A stretch of 64,000 bases of DNA, taken from the NCBI RefSeq assembly GCF_025028335.1, contig NZ_JAFEUW010000001.1:620001-684000 (forward strand), in the 5' to 3' direction. The stretch comes from Brachybacterium sillae. GTDB lineage: Bacteria; Actinomycetota; Actinomycetes; Actinomycetales; Dermabacteraceae. Positions 1 through 8,411 of the stretch are shown here, piece by piece. Position numbers and translations under genes: made by a program. Numbering within the stretch: the first letter of the stretch is position 1; each line of letters opens with the position of its first letter. The notes below the pieces were generated by a model. That model was not told the origin of the DNA, did not search any database, and worked only from the letters and a program-made list of their open reading frames with translations.

Positions 1-870
1 CACCGGCAGGAGCATGAGGATCTCCCGTCGGCCCGCGATCTCCATCAGTTCCCGGCGTGAGGCCTCCCGGGCGTCCTGCGCCTGCGCGCGCAGCACATCG
101 GCCAGCGGGGTGCCGCGCTCGATAGCCACGGCGACGCCCTCCCCGAACCTGCCGAGAGACTCCAGCGGGGTGCGACGCCCCAGACCGATGAGGGCGTCGG
201 AGACGGTCGCACCGGCGCGGATCTCCGCCACCGTCGCGGCGAACTCCTCCGGGAGGGCACCGCTGCTGCTCCGGGCCACTCGCTCCATCGCGGCGACGGG
301 GCTCTCCCCCGCCGCCACGGCGAGGGCGAGGAGGTCCGCCACCGTGGGGAATTCGCGGCTCATACGGGCCGCCCGCCGGTTCACGGCCCGGGTCAACAGG
401 TGGTCCCGCAGAAGGATCCCCCCGATGGTGCCCAGCACGATCAGCAGCAGGCCCAGCAGCACGGAGGCGCCTCGCCCGGCGACGACCGCGATGGCGAGGA
501 TGGTCCCCGCCACGCCGCCGGCGAGCGCCGCCATCACCTGCTCGACGCGGAAGGATTCGACGCTGCCACGGCGACCGGCGCGGCGCAGGCGCTGCTCCAC
601 CTGCTCCGGGCCTCCGGTGAGCCGTTCCAGCACGCCCAGCAGTGCATCCGCGACGGGCCCCAGGAGGGTCCGCACCACCCGCAGGCGCCCTCGCTCCTCG
701 GTGCCGGGGGTGAGCAGGGAGGATCCGCGGTCCCGCCGCAGATACGGTTCGATGCGCTGTTCGACAGGGGGCACCCTCCACCCGGGGACGACGCGGGCGA
801 GCAGCAGCAGACCGACCCCGAGGGTGAGTCCGAGCGCGGCGCCGACGGCTGCCGGGGCGATGCCGCTCAT
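1..870 (-). CDS. tadC: TadC-like type II secretion F-family pilus platform protein (3' end cut by window)
   Basis: Inner-membrane platform subunit of a Tad/Flp pilus assembly machine, expected to pair with TadB and dock the TadA ATPase. The 290 visible codons start with ATG at 870 and run off the left edge without a stop. Predicted membrane segments are near residues 8-28, 113-132 and 136-154. They are followed by a T2SSF-type cytoplasmic helical region from about residue 172 (EFPTVADLLALAV, then a G-E-S-P turn). The family is usually about 300 residues, so little is missing. The start overlaps the tadB stop as ATGA, showing translational coupling. The pilin and TadE/F genes would be expected further left, outside the window. 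The family call is firm; TadC rather than TadB rests on gene order. Confidence 0.85.
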   Translation of the reverse strand, partial: MSGIAPAAVGAALGLTLGVGLLLLARVVPGWRVPPVEQRIEPYLRRDRGSSLLTPGTEERGRLRVVRTLLGPVADALLGVLERLTGGPEQVEQRLRRAGRRGSVESFRVEQVMAALAGGVAGTILAIAVVAGRGASVLLGLLLIVLGTIGGILLRDHLLTRAVNRRAARMSREFPTVADLLALAVAAGESPVAAMERVARSSSGALPEEFAATVAEIRAGATVSDALIGLGRRTPLESLGRFGEGVAVAIERGTPLADVLRAQAQDAREASRRELMEIAGRREILMLLPV

Positions 871-1736
871 CGCAGCACCCTCTCGTCCTGGGGCAGCCGC
901 GAGATCATGCGCATCACTCGATATGCCACCAGGGACACCACCCCGCCGCCGACGATCACCGCGGCCCCGGCAGCGGTGTCATACGCCTGGGCGGCCTCCG
1001 GGCGAGTGGCCATCAGGGCCAGCACCAGCCACGGCGCCGCGAGCGCCAACCGCGAGGCGTTGACGGTCCACGACTGCCGGGCCTCGAGTTCCGCCCGGGT
1101 ACGCGCGTCCTCGCGCAGAAATGCGGCGAGGGTGCGCAGCAACCGCCCGAGATCCGTCCCGCCGACATCGCGAGTCACGCGCAGGGCCTCCACCACGCGG
1201 TCGCCCACCGGGTCCGCCAGGCGGTCCTTCAATCGGTCCAGGGAGCTGCCGAAATCGCCACTGACCTGGTAGTCCCGACCGAACTCGAGAAACGGGTCCC
1301 GCAGCTCCTCCGGTCCCTTCTGACCCACCTGGACGAGAGCCTCCGGCAGCGACAATCCGGCACGGACCGCGGAGTTCATGTGGTCCACGACCTCCGGCCA
1401 CACCTCCCGCAGGCTGACCCGGCGACGGCGAGCGGCCCCGCGCACCACCAGGATCGGCAGGGGCAGGCAGATCACGGCGAGCGTCACAGAGGGCACCAGT
1501 GCGCGGGAGAAGGCATGCACGCCCGCCAGGACCACCAGGGAGATCCCCGCACTCAGCCCGAGCAGGGCCATGGGAGACACCGTGGACAGGCCGACGGTGC
1601 GCAGATCGTCGGCGAGGTTCTGCAGAAGCGCCGGGACGTGTCCTTCGCGCCGCGCTCCCGGTTCGCGCTCCCAGGCCGACCACCACAGACAGAACAGACC
1701 GATGCCGAGCATCAGACCGAGCGCGGCCCCGGCCAT
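867..1736 (-). CDS. tadB: TadB-like type II secretion F-family pilus platform protein
   Basis: First of two tandem T2SSF-type membrane proteins after the pilus ATPase. It encodes 289 residues, with membrane helices near 3-22, 55-75 and 82-100, a cytoplasmic F domain about 112-235 (VWPEVVDHMNSAVRAGLSLPEAL region) and a C-terminal helix pair about 238-282. I chose the ATG at 1736 because it overlaps the tadA stop (TGATG) and opens directly into the first membrane helix. A longer upstream open frame exists but lies inside tadA and has no homolog-like content. With TadC it should form the inner-membrane base of the Tad pilus. Confidence 0.87.
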   Translation of the reverse strand: MAGAALGLMLGIGLFCLWWSAWEREPGARREGHVPALLQNLADDLRTVGLSTVSPMALLGLSAGISLVVLAGVHAFSRALVPSVTLAVICLPLPILVVRGAARRRRVSLREVWPEVVDHMNSAVRAGLSLPEALVQVGQKGPEELRDPFLEFGRDYQVSGDFGSSLDRLKDRLADPVGDRVVEALRVTRDVGGTDLGRLLRTLAAFLREDARTRAELEARQSWTVNASRLALAAPWLVLALMATRPEAAQAYDTAAGAAVIVGGGVVSLVAYRVMRMISRLPQDERVLR

Positions 1737-2956
1737 CAGGCGGCCTTCCCCAGCAGCAGGCGCAGGTCGTGACCAGCGCGAGTGAAACGTTCGCGGTGAG
1801 GCGGGAAGCCGTCGCCCCGCACCAGCCGGTCGCCCTCCAGGTGGAACAGGTCGGCGATCTCCACCACACCCTCCTCCACGCGGCCCGGCAGGGCGGCGAT
1901 CTCCCGGACCCGGCGTTGCCCGCTGGGAAGGATGTCGAGATGCACGACCAGATCGATGGCGCTCGCCACCGTGGGCACCACGAAGCGACTCGAGACGTTC
2001 TCCCCCGCCAGCAACGGCAGGGTGCACAGCTTCGTGACCGCATCCCGGGCGGAGTTCGCGTGGATCGTCGCGAGCCCCGGCAGGCCACTGTTGAGTGCGA
2101 TGAGCATGTCCAGTGATTCCGCTTCGCGGACCTCCCCGACGATGATCCGGCTGGGGCGCATGCGCAGCGCCTCACGGACCAGACGGCGCAGGCTGATCTC
2201 ACCGGTGCCCTCGAGGTTCGCCTGTCGGGTCTGCATGCCAACGACGTCACGCAATCGGATGTCGAGCTCGAAGACCTCTTCGATCGTCACCACCCGCTCC
2301 CGTGGCCCCATGGCCGCGGCCAGGCAGTTGAGGAAGGTGGTCTTCCCCGCGCCGGTGCTGCCGGAGACGATGACGTTGAGGCCGGATCCGACGGCCGCCG
2401 AGAGGAAGTCCGCGGCCGTGCGGTCCAGGGAGCCGAGGCGGACGAGGTCTGCGAGGTCATGCGCCGGGGCGACGAACTTCCGGATGTTCACCGCCCAGTG
2501 CTTCCGGGTCACCGACGGGATGACGACATGCAATCGACTGCCGTCGGGCAGCAGGGCATCGACGAAGGGGGAGCTGAGGTCGAGCCGCCGACCGGAGCTG
2601 ACCAGCATCCGTTCCACGAGAGCGCGGATCTCGGCGGCGTCGAGAACGAGCGGGGTCAGTTCACTGCGGCCGCTGCGCGCCACGAAGATCTCTGACGGAG
2701 AGTTGATCCAGATCTCCTCGACGGAGTCGTCATCGAGGAACTCCTGCAGGGGCCCGAAGCCACCGATCTTCGCGGAGATCTCCGCGACGGCGGACTCTGG
2801 ATCAGGCAGCGGCGGGACCGCGCCCTTCTCCGCTCGCTCCTCGTAGTCCGCGACCACGTCGGCGACGAGCCGGTCGACCTGCCCCGCCTGCGTGTCGAGG
2901 CCCCGACGACGGATCAGCTCCCTGGCCTCCGCCTCGATGATCTCCAGCGCCGTCAC
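1736..2956 (-). CDS. tadA: TadA/CpaF-family pilus assembly ATPase
   Basis: Cytoplasmic secretion ATPase (406 residues) that powers Flp/Tad pilus assembly. The N-terminal region (1-170) matches the CpaF-type all-alpha plus N2 domain. The Walker A motif GSTGAGKTT lies at residues 199-207, followed by a conserved acidic box (VVTIEEVFELDI), a Walker B region (RIIVGEVREAESLDML) and the His box (GLATIHANSARDA). Length is typical. It is the first gene of the leftward tadA-tadB-tadC operon. The upstream 290 bases hold a -10-like TAGGGT and a large dyad (separate entries). The TadZ-like and SAF proteins at 12.2-14.1 kb are probable partners located away from this operon. Confidence 0.93.
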   Translation of the reverse strand: MTALEIIEAEARELIRRRGLDTQAGQVDRLVADVVADYEERAEKGAVPPLPDPESAVAEISAKIGGFGPLQEFLDDDSVEEIWINSPSEIFVARSGRSELTPLVLDAAEIRALVERMLVSSGRRLDLSSPFVDALLPDGSRLHVVIPSVTRKHWAVNIRKFVAPAHDLADLVRLGSLDRTAADFLSAAVGSGLNVIVSGSTGAGKTTFLNCLAAAMGPRERVVTIEEVFELDIRLRDVVGMQTRQANLEGTGEISLRRLVREALRMRPSRIIVGEVREAESLDMLIALNSGLPGLATIHANSARDAVTKLCTLPLLAGENVSSRFVVPTVASAIDLVVHLDILPSGQRRVREIAALPGRVEEGVVEIADLFHLEGDRLVRGDGFPPHRERFTRAGHDLRLLLGKAA

Positions 2957-3038
2957 GCCGCCTCCCCTCGGGTTTCCCTCCGGTCGTCAACCGTCCGTTC
3001 TGCACGCGTCAGGTGAGACCCACCTCACGCACGGCGTC

Positions 3039-3044
3039 ACCCTA
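3039..3044 (-). promoter_or_regulatory. Candidate -10 element for the tadABC operon
   Basis: TAGGGT on the minus strand, about 83 bases before the tadA start, fits the actinobacterial TANNNT -10 pattern. I see no good -35. The same hexamer lies just ahead of the kinase start at 5502. Confidence 0.3.
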
Positions 3045-3095
3045 GGCAGGCCGGGAACTGCCGCGCAGAGACCCTGTGGATCATGTGGACAAGTG

Positions 3096-3133
3096 CTGGA
3101 ACCTTCGTCGCACCGGTGGCACGAAGGTTCCAG
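3096..3133. promoter_or_regulatory. Large perfect dyad between tadA and yihY
   Basis: Thirteen-base perfect arms, CTGGAACCTTCGT (3096-3108) and ACGAAGGTTCCAG (3121-3133), flank a 12-base spacer that itself holds the perfect palindrome CACCGGTG (3111-3118). The site lies between two divergent genes, so it is not placed like a terminator of either. It is about 50 bases upstream of the candidate tadA -10. A protein-binding operator or an RNA hairpin in a leader is possible. It does not match the spacing of LexA, CIRCE or HAIR sites. Confidence 0.6.
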
Positions 3134-3249
3134 GGAGGCCCGCGCCCCGCCCCGCACCGTCACCGACCGTTCGCTCGCCTCCTCCCCCGTTCGTCACCCA
3201 CGCGTGCGAGGATTGCCGCGCTGTTGCGCCCCACTGACCGGGAGGTCCC

Positions 3250-4662
3250 ATGTCCCCCAGCTCCCCCTCTACCCAGGCCGGTCCGCGGTTCGACGACCGC
3301 CCGGAGAACGCCTCGGTCCCCACCGGCGGCTGGAAGTACCTGGCCAAGCGCGTCTTCGCGGAGTTCTCCCGCGACCAGGGCACCGACCAGGCGGCGAAGC
3401 TGACCTACTACATGGTGCTGTCGATCGCGCCGACGCTGCTGGCCCTGTTCTCCCTCACGTCGCTGCTGCTGGCTGACATGAAGGACCAGGTCGCCGACCT
3501 CATCAAGCAGGCGATCGCCTCCTCCGGCATCGGTGCTCAGATGGATGCTGGCAGCGCCGTCGATTCGACCGTCGACGCCCTGCTCGGCAAGACCGGCAGC
3601 GGTACGATCGCGCTGATCATCGGTATCGCCACTGCTCTGTGGTCGGCTTCCGCGTACGTGAAGGCCTTCAGCCGTGTCTCCAACCTCATCCACGAGGTGC
3701 CCGAGGGCCGCGGCATGCTGCGCAATCTCGCCACCATGCTCGGCGTCACCGCCGTGATCATCCTGGGCATCCTGGTGATGGTGGTGTCGATCCTGCTGAA
3801 CGAGACGATCGTGCAGTCGATCCTCGTGCCGCTGGCCCGACCGCTGGGCGCCACCGAGGCGATCTCCTTCCTCCTGGACACCTTCCTTCCGATCTGGGCC
3901 TGGGTGAAGTGGCCGCTGATGCTGGCCCTGCTGATGATCATCGTGTCGCTGCTGTACTGGGCCACCCCGAACGTGCGTCGCCCGTTCCGTCTCTTCTCCC
4001 CCGGCGGCATCTTCGCGGTCATCGGCATCATCGTGGCTCTGGGCCTGCTGTCCGTCTACATGGCCACCATCGCTGGGTACTCCAGCTACGGCGCCATCGG
4101 CGGCCTGATGGCGGTGCTGTTCGCTCTGTGGATCATCAACATCGTGCTGGTGATGGGGGCGGAAGTCGACGCCGAATACGAGCGGGTGAAGGAGCTCGCG
4201 GCCGGTCGCGCCGCCGAGAAGTCCCTCACCATCGGGCTGAAGGACGACAAGGGCGCCGAGAAGAAGGAGAAGAAGTACGAGAATCTCGTGGACGAGGCCC
4301 GCGAGCTGCGGTTGCAGGGCCTGAACGAGAACCGCGAGGAGATCGCCGCGGCGAAGCAGCAGGACGAACGCGACGCGGCGGACGCCGACGTCGAGGAGTA
4401 CCGCGAGACCACCGGACACCGCCCCGGGCGGGCCGACGGCGACGACCACGATCCCACCGCGGAGACGGACGACCCCTCCGCCGCACGAGCCCGCACCGAG
4501 ACCCCGGCTGATCCCGGCCAGGCCCAGCGCGCCACCGCGGGGGCGACGAGCCATGCGGACCTCGCGCGGACGGCGGTGGACCGTGATGCCGCCGCGCACG
4601 GCCCGCGGGATGCCGCGCCGCGTCGCCGCGGCCTGTTCGACCGTCTCCGTCGGAAGCACTGA
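3250..4662 (+). CDS. YihY/BrkB-family inner-membrane protein
   Basis: Polytopic membrane protein of 470 residues in the YihY/virulence-factor BrkB family; the molecular function of this family is not settled. About six hydrophobic helices occupy residues 50-310, including the family-typical stretch that begins AAKLTYYMVLSIAPTLLALF. The last 160 residues are hydrophilic, highly charged and rich in Ala, Asp and Arg. They look like a disordered cytoplasmic tail longer than in E. coli YihY. The ATG at 3250 follows a clear GGGAGGT ribosome site. The next gene starts two bases after the stop, so the two are probably co-transcribed. Confidence 0.85.
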   Translation: MSPSSPSTQAGPRFDDRPENASVPTGGWKYLAKRVFAEFSRDQGTDQAAKLTYYMVLSIAPTLLALFSLTSLLLADMKDQVADLIKQAIASSGIGAQMDAGSAVDSTVDALLGKTGSGTIALIIGIATALWSASAYVKAFSRVSNLIHEVPEGRGMLRNLATMLGVTAVIILGILVMVVSILLNETIVQSILVPLARPLGATEAISFLLDTFLPIWAWVKWPLMLALLMIIVSLLYWATPNVRRPFRLFSPGGIFAVIGIIVALGLLSVYMATIAGYSSYGAIGGLMAVLFALWIINIVLVMGAEVDAEYERVKELAAGRAAEKSLTIGLKDDKGAEKKEKKYENLVDEARELRLQGLNENREEIAAAKQQDERDAADADVEEYRETTGHRPGRADGDDHDPTAETDDPSAARARTETPADPGQAQRATAGATSHADLARTAVDRDAAAHGPRDAAPRRRGLFDRLRRKH

Positions 4663-4664
4663 CC

Positions 4665-5408
4665 ATGTGCGGGCGCTTCGCCACCGTCCAGGAGATCGAG
4701 CCGCTGCTCGACGACCTGGGCGCCGTCGATCTGACCGACGGGAGCCTGCGCGCCCGCTGGAACGTGCCACCGACCGTGCCGATCCACGTCGTCACCGAGA
4801 CGGTCGACGACGAGACCGGTGAGGCGCTGCGCGCCCTGCGCGTGGCCCGCTGGGGGCTCCTGCCGCCGTTCGCGAAGGACGAGTCGTTCTCGTCGCGCAC
4901 CTTCAACGCGCGGCGGGAGACCCTCACACAGAAACCGAGCTTCCGGGGGTCCCTCGGTCGGCGGCGCGCGATCGTGCCGATCGCGGGTTACTACGAGTGG
5001 CAGCGCACCGCGTCCGGGTCGCGGAAACAGCCGTATTTCATCACTCCCGCCGACGGCTCCCCCCTCTACCTGGCCGGACTGGTGGCCTGGTGGAAGGGCC
5101 CGGGGCAGCATGAGAGCCCCGCGGCCAGTGAGGACGGCGCCTGGTTGCTGACGGCCACGATCATCACGCGGGCCGCGAACGGTGAGCTCGCGGAGATCCA
5201 CGACCGCACTCCGGTGATGCTCCGCCGGGACGAGGTGGAGGCGTGGCTGGATCCCGGGCTGGACTCCGGAGCCGAAGCCCAGCAGTGGATCCTCGATGAT
5301 GCCCACCTGCTGGACGATGCCACCCTCGAGGTGCGGCCGGTGGATCCGCGCGTCGGCCGGATCAGCGAGAACGACCCACATCTGACGGACCGCGTCGAAC
5401 CCCGCTGA
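4665..5408 (+). CDS. yedK: SOS response-associated peptidase (SRAP/HMCES/YedK family)
   Basis: Encodes 247 residues of the SRAP fold. Proteins of this family recognise abasic sites in single-stranded DNA and form a stable thiazolidine crosslink through Cys2. All key positions are visible: Cys2 after removal of Met1, Asn81 in FNARRET, Glu111 in GYYEW, and His179 in EIHDRTPVML. The ATG at 4665 is forced by the need for Cys2. It follows the YihY gene by two bases. I see no LexA-type GAAC-N4-GTTC box upstream, so SOS control is not shown here. Role: protecting abasic sites during replication. Confidence 0.93.
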   Translation: MCGRFATVQEIEPLLDDLGAVDLTDGSLRARWNVPPTVPIHVVTETVDDETGEALRALRVARWGLLPPFAKDESFSSRTFNARRETLTQKPSFRGSLGRRRAIVPIAGYYEWQRTASGSRKQPYFITPADGSPLYLAGLVAWWKGPGQHESPAASEDGAWLLTATIITRAANGELAEIHDRTPVMLRRDEVEAWLDPGLDSGAEAQQWILDDAHLLDDATLEVRPVDPRVGRISENDPHLTDRVEPR

Positions 5409-5489
5409 GACCTCTCGACAAAGACGATCCGACCCCGGGCGGCCCCGAGATCCACCGACGGCATGACGCCCCGAGGGGATCGCCGCCGC

Positions 5490-5495
5490 TAGGGT
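5490..5495 (+). promoter_or_regulatory. Candidate -10 giving a leaderless start for the interrupted kinase
   Basis: TAGGGT ends six bases before the ATG at 5502, the spacing of a leaderless actinobacterial promoter. No convincing -35 is seen. Confidence 0.4.
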
Positions 5496-5631
5496 GCCGG
5501 CATGATCCCCACCGGCACCTCTGCGCCGACGTCCCGGACGGCACCCTCCGTGCACCGACGGCTGGATGCGCCGTTCCGGTTCATCGCCGACCATCCGGTG
5601 CTCATCGATGCCATCGTCCTAGGGCGTGTTG

Positions 5632-6171
5632 TCAAACTTTGCTGGTCAGCCAGTGGAGGGTCGCGGCGAGCGAGATGGCCGCGGCGTAGCTGCGGGCGGT
5701 CTTGCAGGTGCGCATCGCGATGCCGCGCCATTGCTTGAGCTTGGCGAAGCACCGCTCGATCACGTTGCGTCCACGGTAGACCTCGGGGTCGAAAGCGGGC
5801 GGGCGTCCGCCGGCTGAGCCGCGTCGGCGCCGGTGCGCGGCCTGGTCTTGCCGGTCGGGGATGGTGGCCTTGATGCCGCGCTCGGCGAGCCAGGCCCGGT
5901 TCGCGCGGGAGGGATACCCCTTGTCCGCGAGGACCCTATCCGGGCGGGTGCGGGGCCGGCCAGGGCCTGGCCTGGGGACCCGGATCTGGTCCAGGACCTC
6001 GGGGAGCAGGCTCGTGTCGGCGGCCTGGCCGCCGGTGAGGACGAAGGCGAGCAGGCGGCCCTTCCCGTCCGAGACGGCGTGGATCTTGCAGGTCAGGCCG
6101 CCTCGGGAGCGGCCGATCGCGTGGTCGCCCGGCTCAGGCCCGAGATTCTTGTAGTTCGATGGGCCCCCCTG
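5632..6171 (-). CDS. IS5-family transposase, frame B (C-terminal catalytic part)
   Basis: Second frame of the same transposase. It is open back to 6294, but its homologous content starts about at the six-G run near 6171, and no start codon is needed if made by frameshift. It carries the remaining catalytic residues: Asp in VLADKGYPS and Glu in NVIERCFAKLKQWR, with the typical GRSRGGLTCKIHAVSD motif between them. It stops at 5632, nine bases inside the left inverted repeat. The element looks intact and probably active if frameshifting occurs. Confidence 0.82.
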   Translation of the reverse strand, partial: QGGPSNYKNLGPEPGDHAIGRSRGGLTCKIHAVSDGKGRLLAFVLTGGQAADTSLLPEVLDQIRVPRPGPGRPRTRPDRVLADKGYPSRANRAWLAERGIKATIPDRQDQAAHRRRRGSAGGRPPAFDPEVYRGRNVIERCFAKLKQWRGIAMRTCKTARSYAAAISLAATLHWLTSKV

Positions 6172-6517
6172 TGTGGCGGGGAAGGGTCGCGGCGTGCTGG
6201 TGGGCGCGCACGATCGTCGAGTCGATCGAGCACACCCAGTCCAGCTCGCCCTGCGCGTCGGCGGCCTGCTGGGCGCGCTCGAGCGCGCACGCACACACGC
6301 CGGTCTTGGCCCACCGGTCGAAGTGGCGGTAGATCGTGTTCCAGTTCCCGAACCGTTCCGGCACGTCCCGCCACGGCGACCCGGTCCGGAACTTCCACGC
6401 GACCGCTTCCGCGACCAGCCGCCGATCCATCGGCGGCCGACCCGTCGCCTTCGGCGCGGGGAAGCACGGCCCGATCAGCGCCCACACCTCGTCCGTGATC
6501 ACATCTCGATCGCTCAT
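6134..6517 (-). CDS. IS5-family transposase, frame A (N-terminal part)
   Basis: 127-residue first frame of the IS transposase. It contains the DUF4096-type N-terminal domain (DEVWALIGPCFPAP, then GNWNTIYRHFDRWAKTGV) and the first catalytic Asp in CSIDSTIVRAHQH. It lacks the later Asp and Glu, so it cannot transpose alone. The reading frame overlaps frame B across a run of six G on the coding strand (near 6166-6171). A shift into the +1 frame there would join the two into one DDE transposase. The ATG at 6517 is 48 bases inside the right end. Confidence 0.85.
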   Translation of the reverse strand: MSDRDVITDEVWALIGPCFPAPKATGRPPMDRRLVAEAVAWKFRTGSPWRDVPERFGNWNTIYRHFDRWAKTGVCACALERAQQAADAQGELDWVCSIDSTIVRAHQHAATLPRHTGGPIELQESRA

Positions 6518-7701
6518 ACCGAAAGGGTGCCCCGCCGATGGCGGGACACCCTTTCACAACACACCCTAGGGGGATCCGCACTCCTGTTGCTGACCGCCTC
6601 CATGCTCATCGCTGGGATGCCCGGGTGGGTCCTCGTCACGGTGCTGATGCTCCTGGCCGGGATCGGCCTGCGCTGGCGCACCGGGTGGGCGACTCTCGTG
6701 ATCGGAGCGCTGGCAGTCGGCCACGTCCTGGCGGCGCTGCCCCTGGTCCCCGGGGACGTGATGGTGTTCTACGCGCTGTACTGCGCCACTGCCTTCGGCA
6801 GTGAACGCACCGCGACCCTCTCCCTCCTCGCCGCGGCGCTCGGTGCGGGCCTTCAGGCCGCGGTGTGGGTCTCGATGGATCCTGCGTTCGGGTGGCTCGG
6901 ACGCGCCGCCGGATGGGTGGCCCTGACCGTCGTGGGTCTGATCCTGGTCGGCGGGGTGTGGGCCGTCGGGCGCTTCCATCGAGTGCGCGCCGAGCAGATC
7001 CGCCTCACTCGCCTCGCGGCCGACCAGGCGATCCGCGAACGGGAGCAGCGCACCGCCCTCGCCGTGGCGCAGGAACGCACCCGCATCACCCGGGAGATGC
7101 ACGACATCGTGGCCCATTCGCTGTCGGTGATCATCGCGCAGGCCGACGGCGGCCGGTACGTCGCCGAGCACTCCCCGGAGACTGCGGTCCAGGCCCTCGG
7201 CACCATCGGCGAGACCGGACGGTCGGCCCTGGCCGACATGCGCCGCCTGCTCAGCGTGCTGCGTCAGGATCCCACCAGCGCCGTGGCACCCCAGCCGGAT
7301 CTGACGGGCCTGGACGACCTCGCCGCCCGGGTCAGCGGTGCCGGGGTCCCCGTCAGCGTCCACGTCGAGGGTCCGGTGGCGGATCTCCCGCCGGCCCTCT
7401 CTCTGGCCGCCTACCGCATCGTGCAGGAGTCCCTCACGAACGTGGTCAAGCACGCCGGTGCCGGCGCGGAGGCTCGCGTGACCGTCACCCGCACTCTCGA
7501 CAGCCTGCAGCTGGAGACGGTCGACTCCGGGGGCGACCCCGGGACGCTCCCGGCGATCGGCGGCAGTGGGCAGGGCATCGCCGGAATGCGCGAACGGGCA
7601 GCCCTGTTCGGCGGCACCCTCGAAGCGGTACCGCTGCTCGCCGGAGGGTACCGAGTGTTCGCCCGTCTGCCCCTCGACCCCACCGTACGGAAGGCCCCCG
7701 C

Positions 7702-8411
7702 ATGATCCCGCCGTCTGATCAGTCCACGCAGGATTCCGATGTCACGGACCTGCGGATCGCCCTCGTCGACGACCAGGCGCTGGTGCGCGCCGGATTCGCG
7801 ATGGTGATCGATTGCCAGCCCGACATGCGGGTGGTGCTGCAGGCGGACGACGGCGCCCAGGCGGTCGAGCAGCTGCGCGCCCACCACGTGGACGTCGTTC
7901 TCATGGACGTGCGGATGCCGCGGATGGACGGCATCGAGGCGACACGGCGGATCCTCGAGGGCACCACCCCGGACCGCCCCCCCGGATCCTGGTGCTCACC
8001 ACGTTCGACCTCGACGACTACGTCCTGGACGCGGTGCGTGCCGGGGCCAGCGGGTTCCTTCTGAAGGACGCGCACCCCGCCGACCTTCTGGCCGCGATCC
8101 GCACGGTGCATCGAGGCGACGCGGTCATCGCGCCGTCCACCACCCGCCGCCTGTTGTCACGGATGGTGCAGGCCGAACGCGAACCCGTGCGAGACCCGGC
8201 CGTGCTGAACGTGCTGACGGACCGGGAGCGGGAGGTTCTGGTGTTGATCGCGCGGGGCCTGACGAACCAGGAGATCGGTGCCGAACTCTTCGTGGCGGAG
8301 GCGACCGTGAAGACGCACGTGGGGCGGATCCTCGAGAAACTCGATGCGCGGGACCGCGTTCACGCGGTGATCCTCGCCTACGAGACCGGATTGGTGGCGC
8401 CCGGCAGCTGA
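7702..8411 (+). pseudogene. NarL/LuxR-family response regulator with a one-base frameshift
   Basis: Partner of the interrupted kinase, start overlapping its stop (ATGA at 7702). The receiver domain is good up to about codon 92, with the phospho-acceptor Asp in DVVLMDVRMPRMDG. The frame then breaks in a run of seven C (7977-7983). Adding one C restores a 236-residue protein that continues RILVLTTFDLDDYV, has Lys in FLLKDAHP, and ends in a LuxR-type helix-turn-helix (LTDREREVLVLIARGLTNQEIG). As written, the product ends early in the wrong frame without the DNA-binding domain. Either a real loss, a slippage-prone C tract, or a sequence error. Confidence 0.88.

Larger units (their letters stand above)
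5623..6565 (-). mobile_element. IS5-family insertion sequence (IS427-like, two-frame transposase)
   Basis: A 943-base element flanked by a CTAG target duplication (5619-5622 and 6566-6569). The terminal inverted repeats are GGCGTGTTGTCAAAC at the left and GGTGTGTTGTGAAAG at the right when read inward, 12 of 15 identical. CTAG targeting and an orfA/orfB transposase in overlapping frames fit the IS427 group of the IS5 family. It lies in the histidine kinase gene, transposase antisense to it. Confidence 0.92.
5502..7705 (+). pseudogene. Sensor histidine kinase (HisKA_3/NarL-partner type) interrupted by an IS element
   Basis: A membrane sensor kinase split by the IS at 5623-6565. The first 39 codons (5502-5618) end just before membrane helix 1; the remainder resumes at 6566. 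Joining the halves with a single CTAG copy restores one continuous frame of 418 residues, so the insertion is recent or excision would be exact. The remnant carries several membrane helices, the H-box in TREMHDIVAHSLSV (HisKA_3), and an ATPase domain with IVQESLTNVVKHAGAG and a G-Q-G-I-A-G-M-R-E-R box. The stop overlaps the regulator start (ATGA). An in-frame ATG at 6602 could restart translation of a kinase lacking its N-terminus. Most similar by layout to DesK/LiaS-type kinases; the signal is unknown. Confidence 0.88.

Noticed and set aside
3096-3133. LexA, CIRCE or HAIR operator
   Set aside because: Arm sequence and spacing do not match any of these consensus sites.
3160-4770. 536-codon open frame antisense to YihY
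   Set aside because: Low-complexity His/Gln/Gly/Asp sequence typical of a shadow of a GC-rich gene; the + strand codes for a good membrane protein.
6173-7705. Hybrid kinase translated from inside the IS
   Set aside because: The frame is open, but the IS part is antisense transposase sequence with no ribosome site; restart at 6602 is more plausible.
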